Below are positions 12,152 to 25,741 of a stretch of DNA of 64,000 nt, piece by piece; within the stretch, counting starts at the first letter, position 1, and each line of letters starts with the position of its first letter. Below the pieces are notes generated by a model. That model saw only the letters and a list, made by a program, of their open reading frames with translations, did no database searches and was not told the DNA's origin. The stretch comes from Diadophis punctatus similis (Eukaryota; Chordata; Lepidosauria; Squamata; Dipsadidae). The stretch is from contig JALIGW010000005.1 in NCBI GenBank assembly GCA_023053685.1, positions 48,270,742-48,334,741 of the forward strand, in the 5' to 3' direction. The translations under genes were made by a program, and so were the position numbers.

Positions 12152-13170
12152 TGTCATGCCCCCGTCGGAGTCTGAATCTCCGGGGAAGATGAGCTGGAAC
12201 AAGAAGTGACAGAAATGGAGAGGCTAGCTCCGTTGGCCTTGGAAGAAACTAGGGAAGGTAAGAGTCAGTCCAGGCAAGGCTTTTCTGAATTAGGAAGGCC
12301 TGCAGACAGGGAGAGCACAGAAGAAGAACAAGGACTACCCCCTCCTGATCCGAGAGCAAGGAGGAAGATAGACGGCATGATCAACGCAGATTGAGCCAGC
12401 TAAGAGGGAGGAAAGTGCCCCACCTCCTTTCACAAGGCACACCTGGGGACCAGTGGTGGGATTAAATTTTTTTTTCTACCATTTCTGTGGGCGTGGCTTG
12501 GTGGGCATGGTGTGACTTGGTGGGCGTGGCTTGGTGGGCATAGCAGGGGAAAGATACTATAAAATCTCCATTCCCTCCCCACTCCAGGGGAAGGTTACTG
12601 CAAAATCCCCATTTCTTCCTAATCAGCTGGGACTCGGGAGGCAGAGAATAGATGGGGGTGGGGCCAGTCAGAGGTGGTATTTACCGGTTCTCCGAACTAC
12701 TCAAAAAGTTCCGCTACTGGTTCTCCAAACTACTCAAATGTTCTGCTACCAGTTCTCCAGAACTGGTCAGAACCTGCTGAAACCCACCTCTGCTGGGGAC
12801 TGAGATGTAAAGTGCTGGTGGGAGGGGCATTTGTCATGAACAAGCGTTGAATCTGTGGAGCCTCGTGTGCACTTACCAAAGCCTGGAGATTGTCTTGTGG
12901 GGCTTGCCAGTTTGCCTACTTCACTGAACTTGTTGCTCTGGTTACTGTTTAGCTAACATGGCTTATTGGACTGCTGGCCCTGGTTAATGTTTGGTTAACC
13001 TGGCTTACTGGACTACTTGCAGCCAGAGGCTTCTGTAGGTGCGTGTGAGAGGTTTGCTCCAGGACTTGTAGTGAATGTGGGAATGTTTGGGGGCACAGTT
13101 GGACCAATAAAGGAGAGTTAGACCTGCTCTCTGGTTGTGTTACTTTTGTGCCATGCCCTGGGTCATCACA
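12152..13170 (+). mobile_element. Solo LTR of an LTR retrotransposon, interrupted by a hAT
   Basis: It starts TGTCATGCCC and ends GTCATCACA (TG...CA). An exact 5-bp duplication TCAGG flanks it at 12147-12151 and 13171-13175. Removing the hAT at 12451-12792 and one 8-bp TSD leaves about 669 bp, a normal LTR length. An AATAAA at 13106-13111 lies about 60 bp before the 3' end, as expected for the R/U5 part. There is no second LTR or gag/pol frame nearby, so this is a solo LTR. Superfamily (Gypsy or ERV) is not determined. Confidence 0.8.
12451..12792. mobile_element. Non-autonomous hAT element (GGTGGGTT family, CCACGCCC subfamily), 342 bp
   Basis: The termini are CAGTGGTGGGATT and GAAACCCACCTCTG, with exact TSD CTGGGGAC at 12443-12450 and 12793-12800. 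Inserted in the solo LTR. The interior has TGGGCGTGGCTTGG repeats and about two copies of a 41-bp unit (12544 and 12585) that is expanded in the relative at 41114-41501. Confidence 0.93.
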
Positions 13171-14829
13171 TCAGGCATGGTTATGATGCTTCCACATCTG
13201 GCGTCAAAACTCCGGAATCGCTGTTAGATGGCAGTAGAAGGTGAGGAAAACAGTAACCCTTGCCTTTCATGATTATTACCAGTATTTTATTGGGCTTTTA
13301 AGGAAAACAAAGAATGAAGGTGTTCGGGTTAAGAGTAGGTGTTTAATTGTCCCTTGTACTGTGTGCTGTTCTCCTTCCTGAGTTGAACTGCACAGCAGAT
13401 TACCTCTGTAGTAGTTCCAAAAAGCTGGTAAATAACTGAGGCAGAATAGAAAATGGCAAACCTGTTATTTTTCTTTTAATTGTCCTTTTCCCTTATACAC
13501 TACAATCATGAAAAGAACCAGCAGACTGTAATTTCATATTTCCACTCACTCAAGGGGAAAAAAAGGGGGGCCCTGATTTCTGATAACAGATAAATATAGT
13601 ATCTACATTAAACTACAGAAGCCACATTTTTGTTTGAAAACTCTGCTGTTCCTTTGAACTCCAAAAATATCTTCTTTGAAAAATGCCTTATAGTTAAATT
13701 TACTTACAGCTAGCTCAGCTGGAGCAACCCAAAGCTCTTTCAACCCTGAACCCCTGGATGCTGAAAGAGAGTTTGTATGTTTGCTAGGATAAAAAAAAGT
13801 TGCACTTATTTTTCTGGTTCTTTGGGTTGCCCTGTTTAATCACATAGTAGCAGTTCTGAGTTCAAGAAAATTGTATTCCCAAGAGAAACTTCCAGACATC
13901 TGGGCTCAGTAGTTTCTTTTCTAATTCCTATCCAAACTTCCTTCAACTCAGTCTGCTAACTCTCTCACCAACAGGGTCATCTCAGAGGTATTTTCCCCAT
14001 TCTTGAAATCCCAAGTCATGTTTCTTGTTATGAACAAACTTAACTGACTTTCTTGATCTCAGTATCAAAGTCTGCATAATCTATTATCTAAAAATAATCA
14101 TAGAGATATACAATTCACAGCCAGATAAATACATAAATAAAAACAAAAGTTATTGAACTAAATAGAAATGAGTGCCCAACTTAGATTTATTTTGGGGGGG
14201 GGGAATGTAGCCTACCCCTGTCATACACAGCCAGGCAGCTCTTAAAGGTCAGGACATTTTAAACCCCAAACACAAACACACAATTCAACAACCTTGTTGT
14301 CTTGTAAAAGTCCATTTCCTCTCTTCATTTTTGAGTCAATTTCTCTTGTATCTTCCTGATAGCATCAACCCAAATCTAAGTGTGCTACTAATTGGTTATT
14401 ACACCCACGATCCACTCTTTCCCCATGGATCACACACTGTTGTGCTCCTCACTTTCTTGGCTTAAGTAATCTATCCAGATAGCATTGGGTTCATTTCCTT
14501 CATGGGCAGAATTTTCTCAAGCTGCAAGCAGACATGCCAGCAGGGCATAATGCCAGGAAAAGCCTTGTACAGTCTCCCTTTACCTCTTGCTCATGAGTCA
14601 CCTTCCTGGCACTCCAGGAGGAATTCTTTGTCTCTCATTTCCCTTTTGTAATTTTAAATTAGTTAGGGTTAGAACGGTTGGACCTCCTATCAGATTTGTC
14701 TGAGGGTGTCATGGTTGTTATCCTGACTTGGAATTAGCTCTTGTTCTTCTCTTTTCATTCCATTTTTAAAAAATAATCATTATATTGTATTTTGCTATTC
14801 TGTTCGGTCTTATTGTATACCTCTTAGAG

Positions 14830-14964
14830 CAGGGGTGTCAAAATCATGTCATCACGGCAGCATCACATGACGTATTGGGACTTTTCCCCCCTTCGCTAAC
14901 CTGGGCATGGGCGTGGCCAGCACATGACGCATCCGGCCCGTGGGCCGGGAGTTTGACAGCCCTA
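14830..14964. mobile_element. hAT MITE (GGGGTGTCAAA family), 135 bp
   Basis: CAGGGGTGTCAAAA at the left and GAGTTTGACAGCCCTA at the right. TSD TCTTAGAG / TCCTAGAG (7 of 8) at 14822-14829 and 14965-14972. It is equal in length to the copy at 44590. The interior GGGCGTGGCCAGCACATGACGC is shared between them. Confidence 0.88.
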
Positions 14965-16453
14965 TCCTAGAGTTTGAAGATGGGTGGTGCCTAAATGTTG
15001 AAAGTTACATTAATTAAATTAAATTGACTCCTTTATTCTCCTATCTCACCTTAACATCTTTTTATTTCCTCAAGTGATGTCCATATTTGCTTAATCTGAT
15101 TACCATTAAAAAGGTTGTAAAATCAGGTGTGATCACATGGTGACTGTTTAGTGACTGGCATGACTTACTACCATAATTCTGGGTTTGATTGTGGTCATAC
15201 ATTGAGGATATTGGTAGTTTCATAAAAGCCAATTTATTTATGTGCTTCTTATGGCACACCTCTATATGTACCAGTTTCATTCATCTCAGTAGTTTTACTG
15301 CAACTTGTGAAATATAACACCCTTTACCTTTACATGAAATTTTCTGAATAAATTTGGACCCAAATTATATATTAACTTTCAAACATAGGTATGTGGGGGC
15401 TCATATTCCCCATGTCTTTAACCCTTCAATACACACTGAACAATGTACATAGTAAACCCTTTTTTTAAAAAAAGAAAGATGTGGAAAATTCTATCTGGAT
15501 TAAAGATGAGGAGGACAAAGTTTGAATGCTACCATTCTTTAAACTAGAATCCCAGTTCCAGTCTGGATGGGATTGTATTTCATAATCTGAAACAGAATTT
15601 TTTCAGGACTATCTGAAAAACTATCTATCTATTTTTTGTGTTCTCATAAGCTCCTGCTTGGGTCTCTTGGCGTTCTGTCAGTCTATTTTTCAATTGCCTC
15701 CAATTTTTCCAAGCATCAGGAGTTTTGTATTTTATTGCAAAATGCAATATTGAAGCTTTATTTTCATTTTTAGGGTTTCCAGACAGCCATCTGGCTGTGC
15801 TTTATTTAATATTGAATTATACAAAGTGTACAATTAAAAAAAAAGTATTGCAAGAAAATAATATGAACTCAGTATTGTTTTTGTATAGTTGGGAGAAAAG
15901 AGCATTTATTTCAGATATGTGGTCTATACATGAATGTAGAAAATATGTACTTAAGATAGTGCAAAACATGCAAAATTGGTGTTTTGCAAACATGTTAGTG
16001 CAGAAGTGGCTATTGACTTATTTATGTTTATTCTTCACTCCACAGATTCTTGCTGTAATTTGGCAGGAATCATCTTGGATAGGTTTCTATATCTAAAAGA
16101 AAACTCTGGAGAGTCTGACTTATCATTAAACATGGTTATTGACTAGGGTGGGTTATTCGTGGGAGTTTATGTGCTAGCACGAAAGAATTTCTGCCCTTGA
16201 CAGAAATGTCAAAGTATTAACACAACATTGTATTTTTTTCTCAGTTAAAGAGATTGCCAATTCTCCATTTCATTGCCAATAGGACACTAAATATCCTACA
16301 AAGTGACACATACAGAGTGTCTCATATACAAATACACACTTGAACCCTCCATGCTAAAAGTTTTCAGAAATGTGCAAAAACATTGCTTACTTGTGTCATT
16401 AACATTTCATAATTTTTACCATGATTGCTGTGTGCAGAATTGCTCTAGTCCTT

Positions 16454-16475
16454 TGTTTGTTTGTTTGTTTGTTTG
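16454..16475. repeat. (TTTG)n microsatellite
   Basis: Five TTTG units followed by GATTTATATCCTGCTG. On the reverse strand this looks like the end of a retroposon tail. Confidence 0.8.
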
Positions 16476-17399
16476 ATTTATATCCTGCTGTAAGCTACAC
16501 AGTTTAAACATGAAACAATGTATGAAGAACATACCATAGTGATGAAAATCAAATATTAAAGCAAGAATAATAAATAATGCAGAAATAGCGAATAGAGAGC
16601 AGCAATTCCTCAATTCTCCAATACAGTTCCAATTTATCTGTTTCCAGAATACTTCTCATAAGTTTGCTATTGGGATGGGGTGCAACTGAGAAACATTACT
16701 TGATGGATTTTTCATTCTTCATTTCAAAAAAAATATGGAGAACTGAAGATTTTGTTAGGGTGACTATTCTTGGGGCAAAGGATCATAGTACCTCCAGTTT
16801 GGTTTGGTTTGGGTTTGAGATGTAAAGATCTGTATCACCAACATACCGATAATATTGTTGTGTCCTATTTCAACTTAGGAGTGCAGAGATGCACAGATTT
16901 TTTTTACAGATGTACAGCCCCTGTGAATATGTTATTGGGATACCCCAACTAATTTAGGAGCATTTTTTTTTGAACATCCCATGTTTACCAGCCTTAGACC
17001 TCAAATCAGATCCTTCCCCCAGGCACAACTCTGTTAGAATCAACTCAAGGAATACTGAATTTTGGAACCAAAGCACCATACATATTTCTTCAGGAACAAT
17101 TATCCCAAGACAAGCCAAACAATTTTTGATATCTCAACTAATATCATCCCCAAGCGAAAAAGGAAGGAGTCTTTGAGAAAATAAGAATCAGAAGGCAAGT
17201 TCATCCCAGAAGATTATGTACCTTCTTCCTCTCCCTTTTTACGGTATCTGTCTTTTTAAAGTTTTTTAGGGCAATGCCCCAATTTCCCTTCTCATTAGCT
17301 TGTGACCACATTTTTTCAAATAAGAGATGCTCCCTTGTCCTTCTGTTTGCTTTCCCTCTGTTCTTCCTAATATTACTATTCCTATAGAGCAGTGATAGT

Positions 17400-17815
17400 G
17401 AACCTTTTTTTCCTCGGGTGCCAAAATAGTGTGCGCACGTGCTATCACACACTCGTGCGTGCCCACACCCATAATTCAAAGCCCCCCACTTGCCCCACCC
17501 CCCTGTGCATGTGTGCGTGACACCCCCACTCCCCTGTTTCCCAACTTCCAGTGGGCCCAGTAGGCCCGTTTTTTTCCCCTCCCCAGGCTCCAGAGGCTTT
17601 CTTGGAGCTTGGGGAGGGCAAAAACGCTCCCCCCTGCCACCCCGGAGGCCCTCCGGAGGCCAAAATTGTCCTCCCAGAGCCTCTGCGCAAGCCAAAAATC
17701 AGCTGGCGTGCACGCACATGCGCGCTGGAGCTGAGCTAGGGCAACGGCTCGCGTGCCGGCAGATATGGCTCCACGTGCCACCTGTGGCACCCGTGCCATA
17801 GGTTCGCCATCACTG
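17400..17815. mobile_element. Non-autonomous hAT element (CAGTGATRGYGAACC family), 416 bp
   Basis: It begins CAGTGATAGTGAACC and ends GGTTCGCCATCACTG. The exact TSD CTATAGAG is at 17392-17399 and 17816-17823. The GC-rich interior creates a cluster of overlapping ORFs on both strands with no domain content. The same family is found at 51200-51630. Confidence 0.93.
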
Positions 17816-18420
17816 CTATAGAGCTTAAATAACAGCAGAAGAATGTCACAGATCTTTTAAAATAAATTATAAAATATTTATATCCCACTCTCCCTAGAAG
17901 AAAAGGGGGCATTTTTCTTTTCTTTTTTCTTTTGTTTAATTAAAGGTCTTCATATATTCATTCACAAAAGGAATATGAGTCTTGTAACATGATATGAAGG
18001 AAGAATGTTTATTTTATTCAGTGATCTTTTATATTAAGCACGGGGGTACGATCAACTAACCTTTATGCTACTGATTGTGTTGCATTTTCTGTGTATGGCA
18101 TAAAATGACATTGTGCAGCAGGTGAGAAAATGCCAGGTACTACCACAGTGCATTTCAAATCATTCTATCTTCAACATGCTATAAAGCATTTAACATAATG
18201 CTTAAATGGCAAGCTGAGGGGAGCGAAAGAAAAGAAGGAAGGACCTTTTCAAAGAATGGAGAGGTGCAGATTTGGATAAACCTGAAGGTTATTTCGTACA
18301 ACCTTTCTTAGAAGGAGGCATGTGGCATCTAAAGAAAGCTTACTTATTAAGCCATGCTGTATAGAAAACTCCATGGACTGGAAATGTGTTTCAGAAGCAG
18401 TCAGGTTTTCTTCTTTTTTT

Positions 18421-18427
18421 CCTTTTT

Positions 18428-18499
<72 letters not shown>

Positions 18500-18535
18500 T
18501 TCTTTTCTTTTCTTTTCTTTTCTTTTCTCTTTCTT
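18421..18535. repeat. (CTTT)n microsatellite
   Basis: About 20 CTTT units followed by TCTTT units, a pyrimidine-only strand over about 110 bp. Confidence 0.96.
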
Positions 18536-18789
18536 TAAAACATTTATGTAGTCATCCATCTCATATCAAATTCTGCATCAAGATTGCTCTAATTTCCATT
18601 TCATGATATCCAAACCTGTGGGTGTTGAATGCATACCAATTGCACACTTATCTGATTAGTTTGGGCATAAGATAAGTCTTGGCTGAGTCCAGTAGTTGAA
18701 TATCCCCATACTTTAGACTCACATAAGAAAGTCATCTGTCTTTTCCATATATTTTGCATAGGAGAAAATGTGATGTTCTACATGTCTAT

Positions 18790-18985
18790 GGAACTTCTCA
18801 GTTATCCAGGTAATGGCTGTTTCAAAGGTGCTTTTTCAAAAGGCAACTGGACTATGTTTTTTCCTTGAGGAAGAAGATGTTTTGCTTCTTATCCATCAGG
18901 TTCTAACTCTCATCAAATAGCTTCTTGGATGAGAAGTGAAACATCTTCCTCAAGGAAAAAAACATAGTCCAGTAACCTCATGGTA
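18790..18985. mobile_element. Inverted-repeat element (GGCAACTGGACT family), copy B
   Basis: Left arm about 18846-18893 pairs with right arm about 18925-18972 with few mismatches: ACTGGACTATGTTTTTTCCT against AGGAAAAAAACATAGTCCAG. A GTTATCCAGG motif on the left corresponds to the reverse of ACCTGGATGACTGAG beside copy C. Not coding. Confidence 0.65.
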
Positions 18986-19477
18986 ACAAAAGACCAATGC
19001 CTGCTACAAAATCTTGATTCTGAATTAGCCTTTCCATTTACTTTCAAATTTATGCTGATTTTGCACAAATTCATCACATGTGTCCAATGTAAAAACAACG
19101 GCATGCCCTATTAATCTCCAGTTCTGCCATAAAGCTGACCATGATTGAACAATCCCTTTGGTTAACTGTCTGTGGAGATAGTAAAATGTATTTAGATACT
19201 AATTTAGCCAATCAACATAGGTGACGAGTGGAAAAGATTTGGAAATACTTGAAAAATAACATGTACAATTATGGTAGGTCATTCTACAGATAAAATTGCA
19301 TTCACTTCCATAAAAATAGGCTATTTAGGCACATGTTCATGATGTTCCCTGTGCCTTATTGAGAAAAAAAATGGAATAATTCAAATAACAAGACAACACC
19401 ATCATTTTTGTAAGGTTTTTATGTTCTCCAGTTCTTAACATGAACTTAAAATCATTATCTGGGGGGGGGAAGTAGGG

Positions 19478-19875
19478 CAGTGGTGGGTTCCTACCGGTGC
19501 GGTCCACTCTATAGCACTGGTAGCGGCCCACTGGTGACGTCACAGTACCGGTGGGGTTGGTTGCCGGTGCCTGAGCGCCACCATTAAAAAAAATTTTTAA
19601 TTTTTTTTTTAAATTTTCTTCTGCGCATGCCCAGAAGCCGAGCTTCCGGCACTGCGCATGCGCTGCCTTTCTACCCCACAGTGAGTCCAAGCAGGGGAGG
19701 ATGGCTGAGGGAGCGTGTGAGATGCTGAAAGAACGGGCGGCAGGAGCTATCTCCATTCCCCTCCCTTCAGCAGTCCGAGAAGCCACGCCCACCCGGTCAC
19801 ATGGCTGGCAAGCCACACCCACAAATAAGCCACGCCCACAGAGTGGTAGTAAAAAAAAATAGGAACCCGCCCCTG
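19478..19875. mobile_element. Non-autonomous hAT element (GGTGGGTT family), 398 bp
   Basis: It starts CAGTGGTGGGTTCCTACCGG and ends AGGAACCCGCCCCTG. The exact TSD AAGTAGGG is at 19470-19477 and 19876-19883. The interior combines the gcgcatgcgc core with CCACGCCC repeats. The 202-codon reverse ORF across it is incidental. Confidence 0.92.
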
Positions 19876-20110
19876 AAGTAGGGTGCCACTGGGGGAAAAA
19901 TTGGCATGAGCCAGACTTGTTCTTAAGTGCATGTACTCTTTCCATTGCTTGTTTCAGTGTAGAACAGAATGCTGGATTAGATGCATGGATGATACCATAT
20001 GATTATTCTTATGTTCATAAAGTATGAACAGACAATCTCATTTTTGACTAAACATTGCCACATCTAAGCAATCAGTGAACTTGGTGAGTTATTTCCACTG
20101 TGTTTCATTC

Positions 20111-21807
<1,697 letters not shown>

Positions 21808-21971
21808 TAACATGAACTGAATTTCTAATAATCCAAAAGAGAAGTTTCATAGATTTAAAATATTCATGATATACTATATAAACATTTTTGCAAACTAAGT
21901 TTAAGAGTATTAGGCAAAAAATGTTGTTTAAAGTAAATGTTCACAAGGCAATGCATATGTAGTCTCTTTTC

Positions 21972-22118
<147 letters not shown>

Positions 22119-22552
22119 AACCAGAATGGACATAGATTGTGATATAAATTAAAACTGACGGAAATTAAGCAATTTTTTCACCCTTAATGCAAGTATTCCC
22201 CTACTGAATTTCAGTAGCAATGAAATAATTTGGCTCATGTTAAAATGAAAAAAGTTTCATTTATTTGATATATTATCAAATGGTGAATATTTGAAAAAAA
22301 TCATCTATTTCAAGAATTTTCTCTAAATTCATAAACATGATTTCTCAACATTGATATATTATTTACAAACAACTGTAGATCAGTTTCAACTACAAAACAC
22401 ACAACCTATGGTACAAATTATGGCCACCATCAATGGGAATTCCATAAATACATGTCCACACATGACATCCAAGTACAAGAAGGATCTGGAAAAGAATGAG
22501 AAACAAATAAAATATTTGGAAGACATTAAAAAATGTTTCTAAACCAAGTTAA

Positions 22553-23100
22553 TCTGATCTCCCTTGTTAATACATTTCTGGCCTGATTGTACAGCATTTT
22601 ATCACCTTTTCTATAGGCTTCCTCTTTGGAATGATGTAGCTGCTTAAGTTTAGCTGTGAACCAAGGTTTGTTGTTGCTGTATATTCACAAGTTCCTGGTC
22701 GGTACACATAGGTCTTCACAGAAGCTGACATATGATATTACAGTATCTGTGAGTTCATCCAGGTCTGCAGAGGTATCTTCAAAAATATTCCAATCAGTGC
22801 AGTCAAAGCAAGCCTGTAGCTTTAACTTTGCCTCCTCAGTCCGAGTCTTCACTGATTTAATTGTTGGTTTTGTGGTTTTAAGTCTTTGCCTGTAAGCAGG
22901 TACAAGGTGAATCATGCAATGCTTCAATTATACCTTGTTTGCTTACTAAAAAGCAAACATATAACAATAACATTATATCAGTTGTTAATTTCTTGGAAAG
23001 CTTATGCCAGATCAAACAGGTAGAGTATATTCATTTGAATAATAAGAATTTTAGATAAAGCATTCCCACAGTTCTGATGTATCTGCCTGCTGTTATTGTT
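22553..23100 (-). mobile_element. Rex1/CR1-group LINE fragment, copy 1
   Basis: It is about 96% identical by eye to 32868-33412. The reverse strand reads TRTEEAKLKLQACFDCTDWN...DTSADLDELTDTVISYVSFCEDLCVPT and then a KPWFTAKL-like segment. That is the region between endonuclease and reverse transcriptase in CR1-group ORF2. It stops at 22553 without an RT domain or 3' tail. Its other edge (23100) coincides with the edge of copy 2. Confidence 0.75.
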
Positions 23101-23105
23101 TTTTT

Positions 23106-23106
<1 letters not shown>

Positions 23107-23161
<55 letters not shown>
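23107..23161. repeat. (CA)n microsatellite
   Basis: About 27 CA units directly abutting the 5' edge of the LINE fragment. Confidence 0.96.
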
Positions 23162-23163
<2 letters not shown>

Positions 23164-24382
23164 CGCCTAATACTGACAGGGATTTTGAAAGCAAAGGGTG
23201 GGTGGAAATTATCTATGCAAGTGATCTTGATCAGAACCTGGCTCCTGTGGATTTACACTGTCATAGAAAGCAAATCAGAGAAAGCAGCAGGACCCTACAC
23301 ATTTCATCAATCATGAAGCTTAACTTATAAGCAGAGGTTTTTTTTTAAGGATTGCCAGATCTGTTTTGAAATATTAAGCAGGTACTGAGTTACCATTACT
23401 CAACTGTCATCTTTCCTTGTTTTCTTCTTGCGGTTTTAAAATGCTCAAATATCATTTTAAACTTTGACTTTAATAAAACCATGAAAAGAAACCATCGTAT
23501 CTTAAGATGCTTTTTAGCAAGTAAATAAGTAAATAAATTTAAGGACTGGCATCTTTAAATGGCTTGGGGCTTAATTGCTTCTTTAGATTTGGAGGTCTTT
23601 GTCCTCAAAATCAGATTAGATTGGGGTGGGGGGCAGAGTTAATTTGAAAGAAAGCAGGACTACACAAAGAACACAGCAAACATAAAAAGCACCTCAGTCT
23701 TTTGTATTATATTGTTTCTGATTATCTTCTCCATGTCAGAGAGAGTTCTGGTACAGATTGTTGGGAAAATGAATAAAGTGCAGATAGGAATTGAACACTA
23801 AGTCTTTAATAGTATTACAAAGTAAGTATGTCTGATATACTATTCCCTGGAGATCCTATAAAACCATTTATGAATGACTTTTAGCTATCTTGAAGGCAGT
23901 AGAGCCGAGACATATTTTTGAGAGTTTATTTTTCTAATTCTGTAGTTTAAAAAGCAACCGGCAATAAATTATGTCTTTTGGACAGAAAAAAATAGCACAG
24001 AAAACATGCTGAGCCCAATAAACTGTTCATTTTGGTGTTCTTTGTAGAACGGCAGCCAAATTTTAGATGATTTATATGTTATAAGACCACATCTTTCTCG
24101 TTTATAAATTTCTCACTCCTGTTCTTTACACTTCTGTAAATGTAGAAAATTGCCTCACTATTCCATATGGGATAGCTTGGTGACCTAGCTAAGTACTGTT
24201 ATTTGAATGCCTTAAACCAAGGTTTATTATGTTTCACCAACCGCTGATTTTCTTTTTAAGTGGTGATGCAGAAATTGAAACGTGTAACTTTGGTATATAA
24301 AATATGAATAATTTTATTTAGTTATAGATATTAATTCCATCATTTATTCTTCTTATCACAAAATCAAACTGCATGAAGTTTT

Positions 24383-24799
24383 GGTTGATGCTGAGACTCT
24401 AGAAAGAGTACAGAGAAGAGCAACAAAGATTATTAGGGGACTAGAAGCTAAAACATATGAAGAACGGTTGCAGCAATTGGATATGTCTAGTTTAATGAAA
24501 AGATGGAGAAACGGTGACATGATAGCAGTGTTCCAAAGCACCGAAGGCAGAACAAGAAGAAATAGATGGCACCTAATCAAGGAGAGAACCAACCTAGAAG
24601 TAAGGAGACATTTCCTCATAGTTAGAACAATTAATTAGTGGAATGACTTGCCTCCAGAAGTTGTGGGTGCTCTAACACTGAGGTTTTTAAGAAGAGATTG
24701 GACAACTGTTTGTCTGAAATGATACAGAGTTTCCTGCCTGAGCAAGGGGTTGGACTAGATAGAAGAACTCCAAGGTCCCTTTTTTAACTCTGTTATTAT
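24383..24799 (+). mobile_element. CR1 LINE 3' fragment
   Basis: The + strand reads ETLERVQRRATKIIRGLEAK, YEERLQQLDMSSLMKR and a decayed NQWNSLPPEVV-like segment, which is the C-terminus of CR1 ORF2. It ends with the CR1 3' UTR phrase around GGACTAGATAGAAGAACTCC. About 45 bp corresponding to LRGCHKEEGVKLFSK are deleted relative to the copies at 31998 and 36374. Confidence 0.9.
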
Positions 24800-25009
24800 G
24801 TTAAGATCCACTCAACCCACTCAACCATGAGATGGGCAGGAATGTTGGGATAGTGCTGTGGGAATTGGTGATCTTATATTGAAGTGTATGAGAAGAGAGA
24901 GACAAACTGAAAGAATGAGTCACTGAAAAATATTTCACTGAAAAATATTTCATCTTTGTACGGTAACTTGGAAGCTTGCAGTCCATCATAGTAAAAAAAT
25001 CACGCTTCA

Positions 25010-25011
<2 letters not shown>

Positions 25012-25051
<40 letters not shown>
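25012..25051. repeat. (GT)n microsatellite
   Basis: About 20 GT units; the HTHTHT reverse ORF over it is an artefact. Confidence 0.95.
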
Positions 25052-25053
<2 letters not shown>

Positions 25054-25629
25054 GAGATTAAAATGCACAATAATTAGTAGAAAACAAGAGCTGATTTGTG
25101 ATTTTGTGGGATGCAATCAAATCTGGATTTAGAATAATAAATAATAACAAAGCAATTTGTGTGTTTGTGTGTGTGAGTAAAAGTGAGAGATAGAAAAAGG
25201 ACCATATCACAATATTTATGAATAATTAGAATAAGGTAGTAAAGAAATGAAGTATGTATGACAGAAAGTGTTACTGAAAATAGTTTTAATAGGAAAACAC
25301 AAATCCATTGCTAATAAAATGTGTTCTAATTTACATTACAGCAATATCCAATGTATTAATTTAAAATTATTTTAAGCAAACTCGTACAGTTTAAAACTCT
25401 CAAAATAAACAGAGATTTAATTTAAATATGAGACTTTCCTTTGTCCTATATTCATTTTTTAAAAAGCATCAGTCTCCATATACATTTTTTTTAAGACAGA
25501 AAAGAACTCCACTCCACTCAAACAGTAAAATATATTTTTCCCATTAGGCACTTACTTTTTCTGCAAAACAAGTTTAAGTTACATTTGAATTGGATTAGTA
25601 TTCATTTGTTAATTCTTTGCATCATGTAA

Positions 25630-25700
25630 TTATTTATTTATTTATTTATTATGGTGTTCTTATATGCCGCCCAACTCCCGAAGGACTCAGGGCTGCGTAA
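25630..25700 (-). mobile_element. L2-like LINE 3' terminus
   Basis: A TTTATTTATT tail followed by TATATGCCGCCCAACTCCCGAAGGACTC is the reverse complement of the L2-like 3' end seen at 11390-11459. Only the last about 70 bp is present. Confidence 0.65.
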
Positions 25701-25741
25701 TGGCTCTCACAAGCCAGGAACCAAGATTTTCTTCATTAAAT

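Noticed and set aside
15061..15290. Third copy of the CTCGACTTATGACC TIR element
   Set aside because: Only scattered similarity (GTGATCACATGG, GACTTACTACC); no ends could be identified.
15725..16096. 123-codon + strand ORF
   Set aside because: AT-rich chance frame without motif, splice context or conserved-looking peptide.
17201..17801. Cluster of overlapping ORFs on both strands, up to 164 codons
   Set aside because: They mostly lie in the GC-rich hAT element 17400-17815 with an exact TSD; no recognised domain, and frames are open on both strands, as expected from base composition.
19337..19945. 202-codon reverse ORF
   Set aside because: It spans the hAT element 19478-19875 and its flanks; no domain, and the frame crosses both TSDs.
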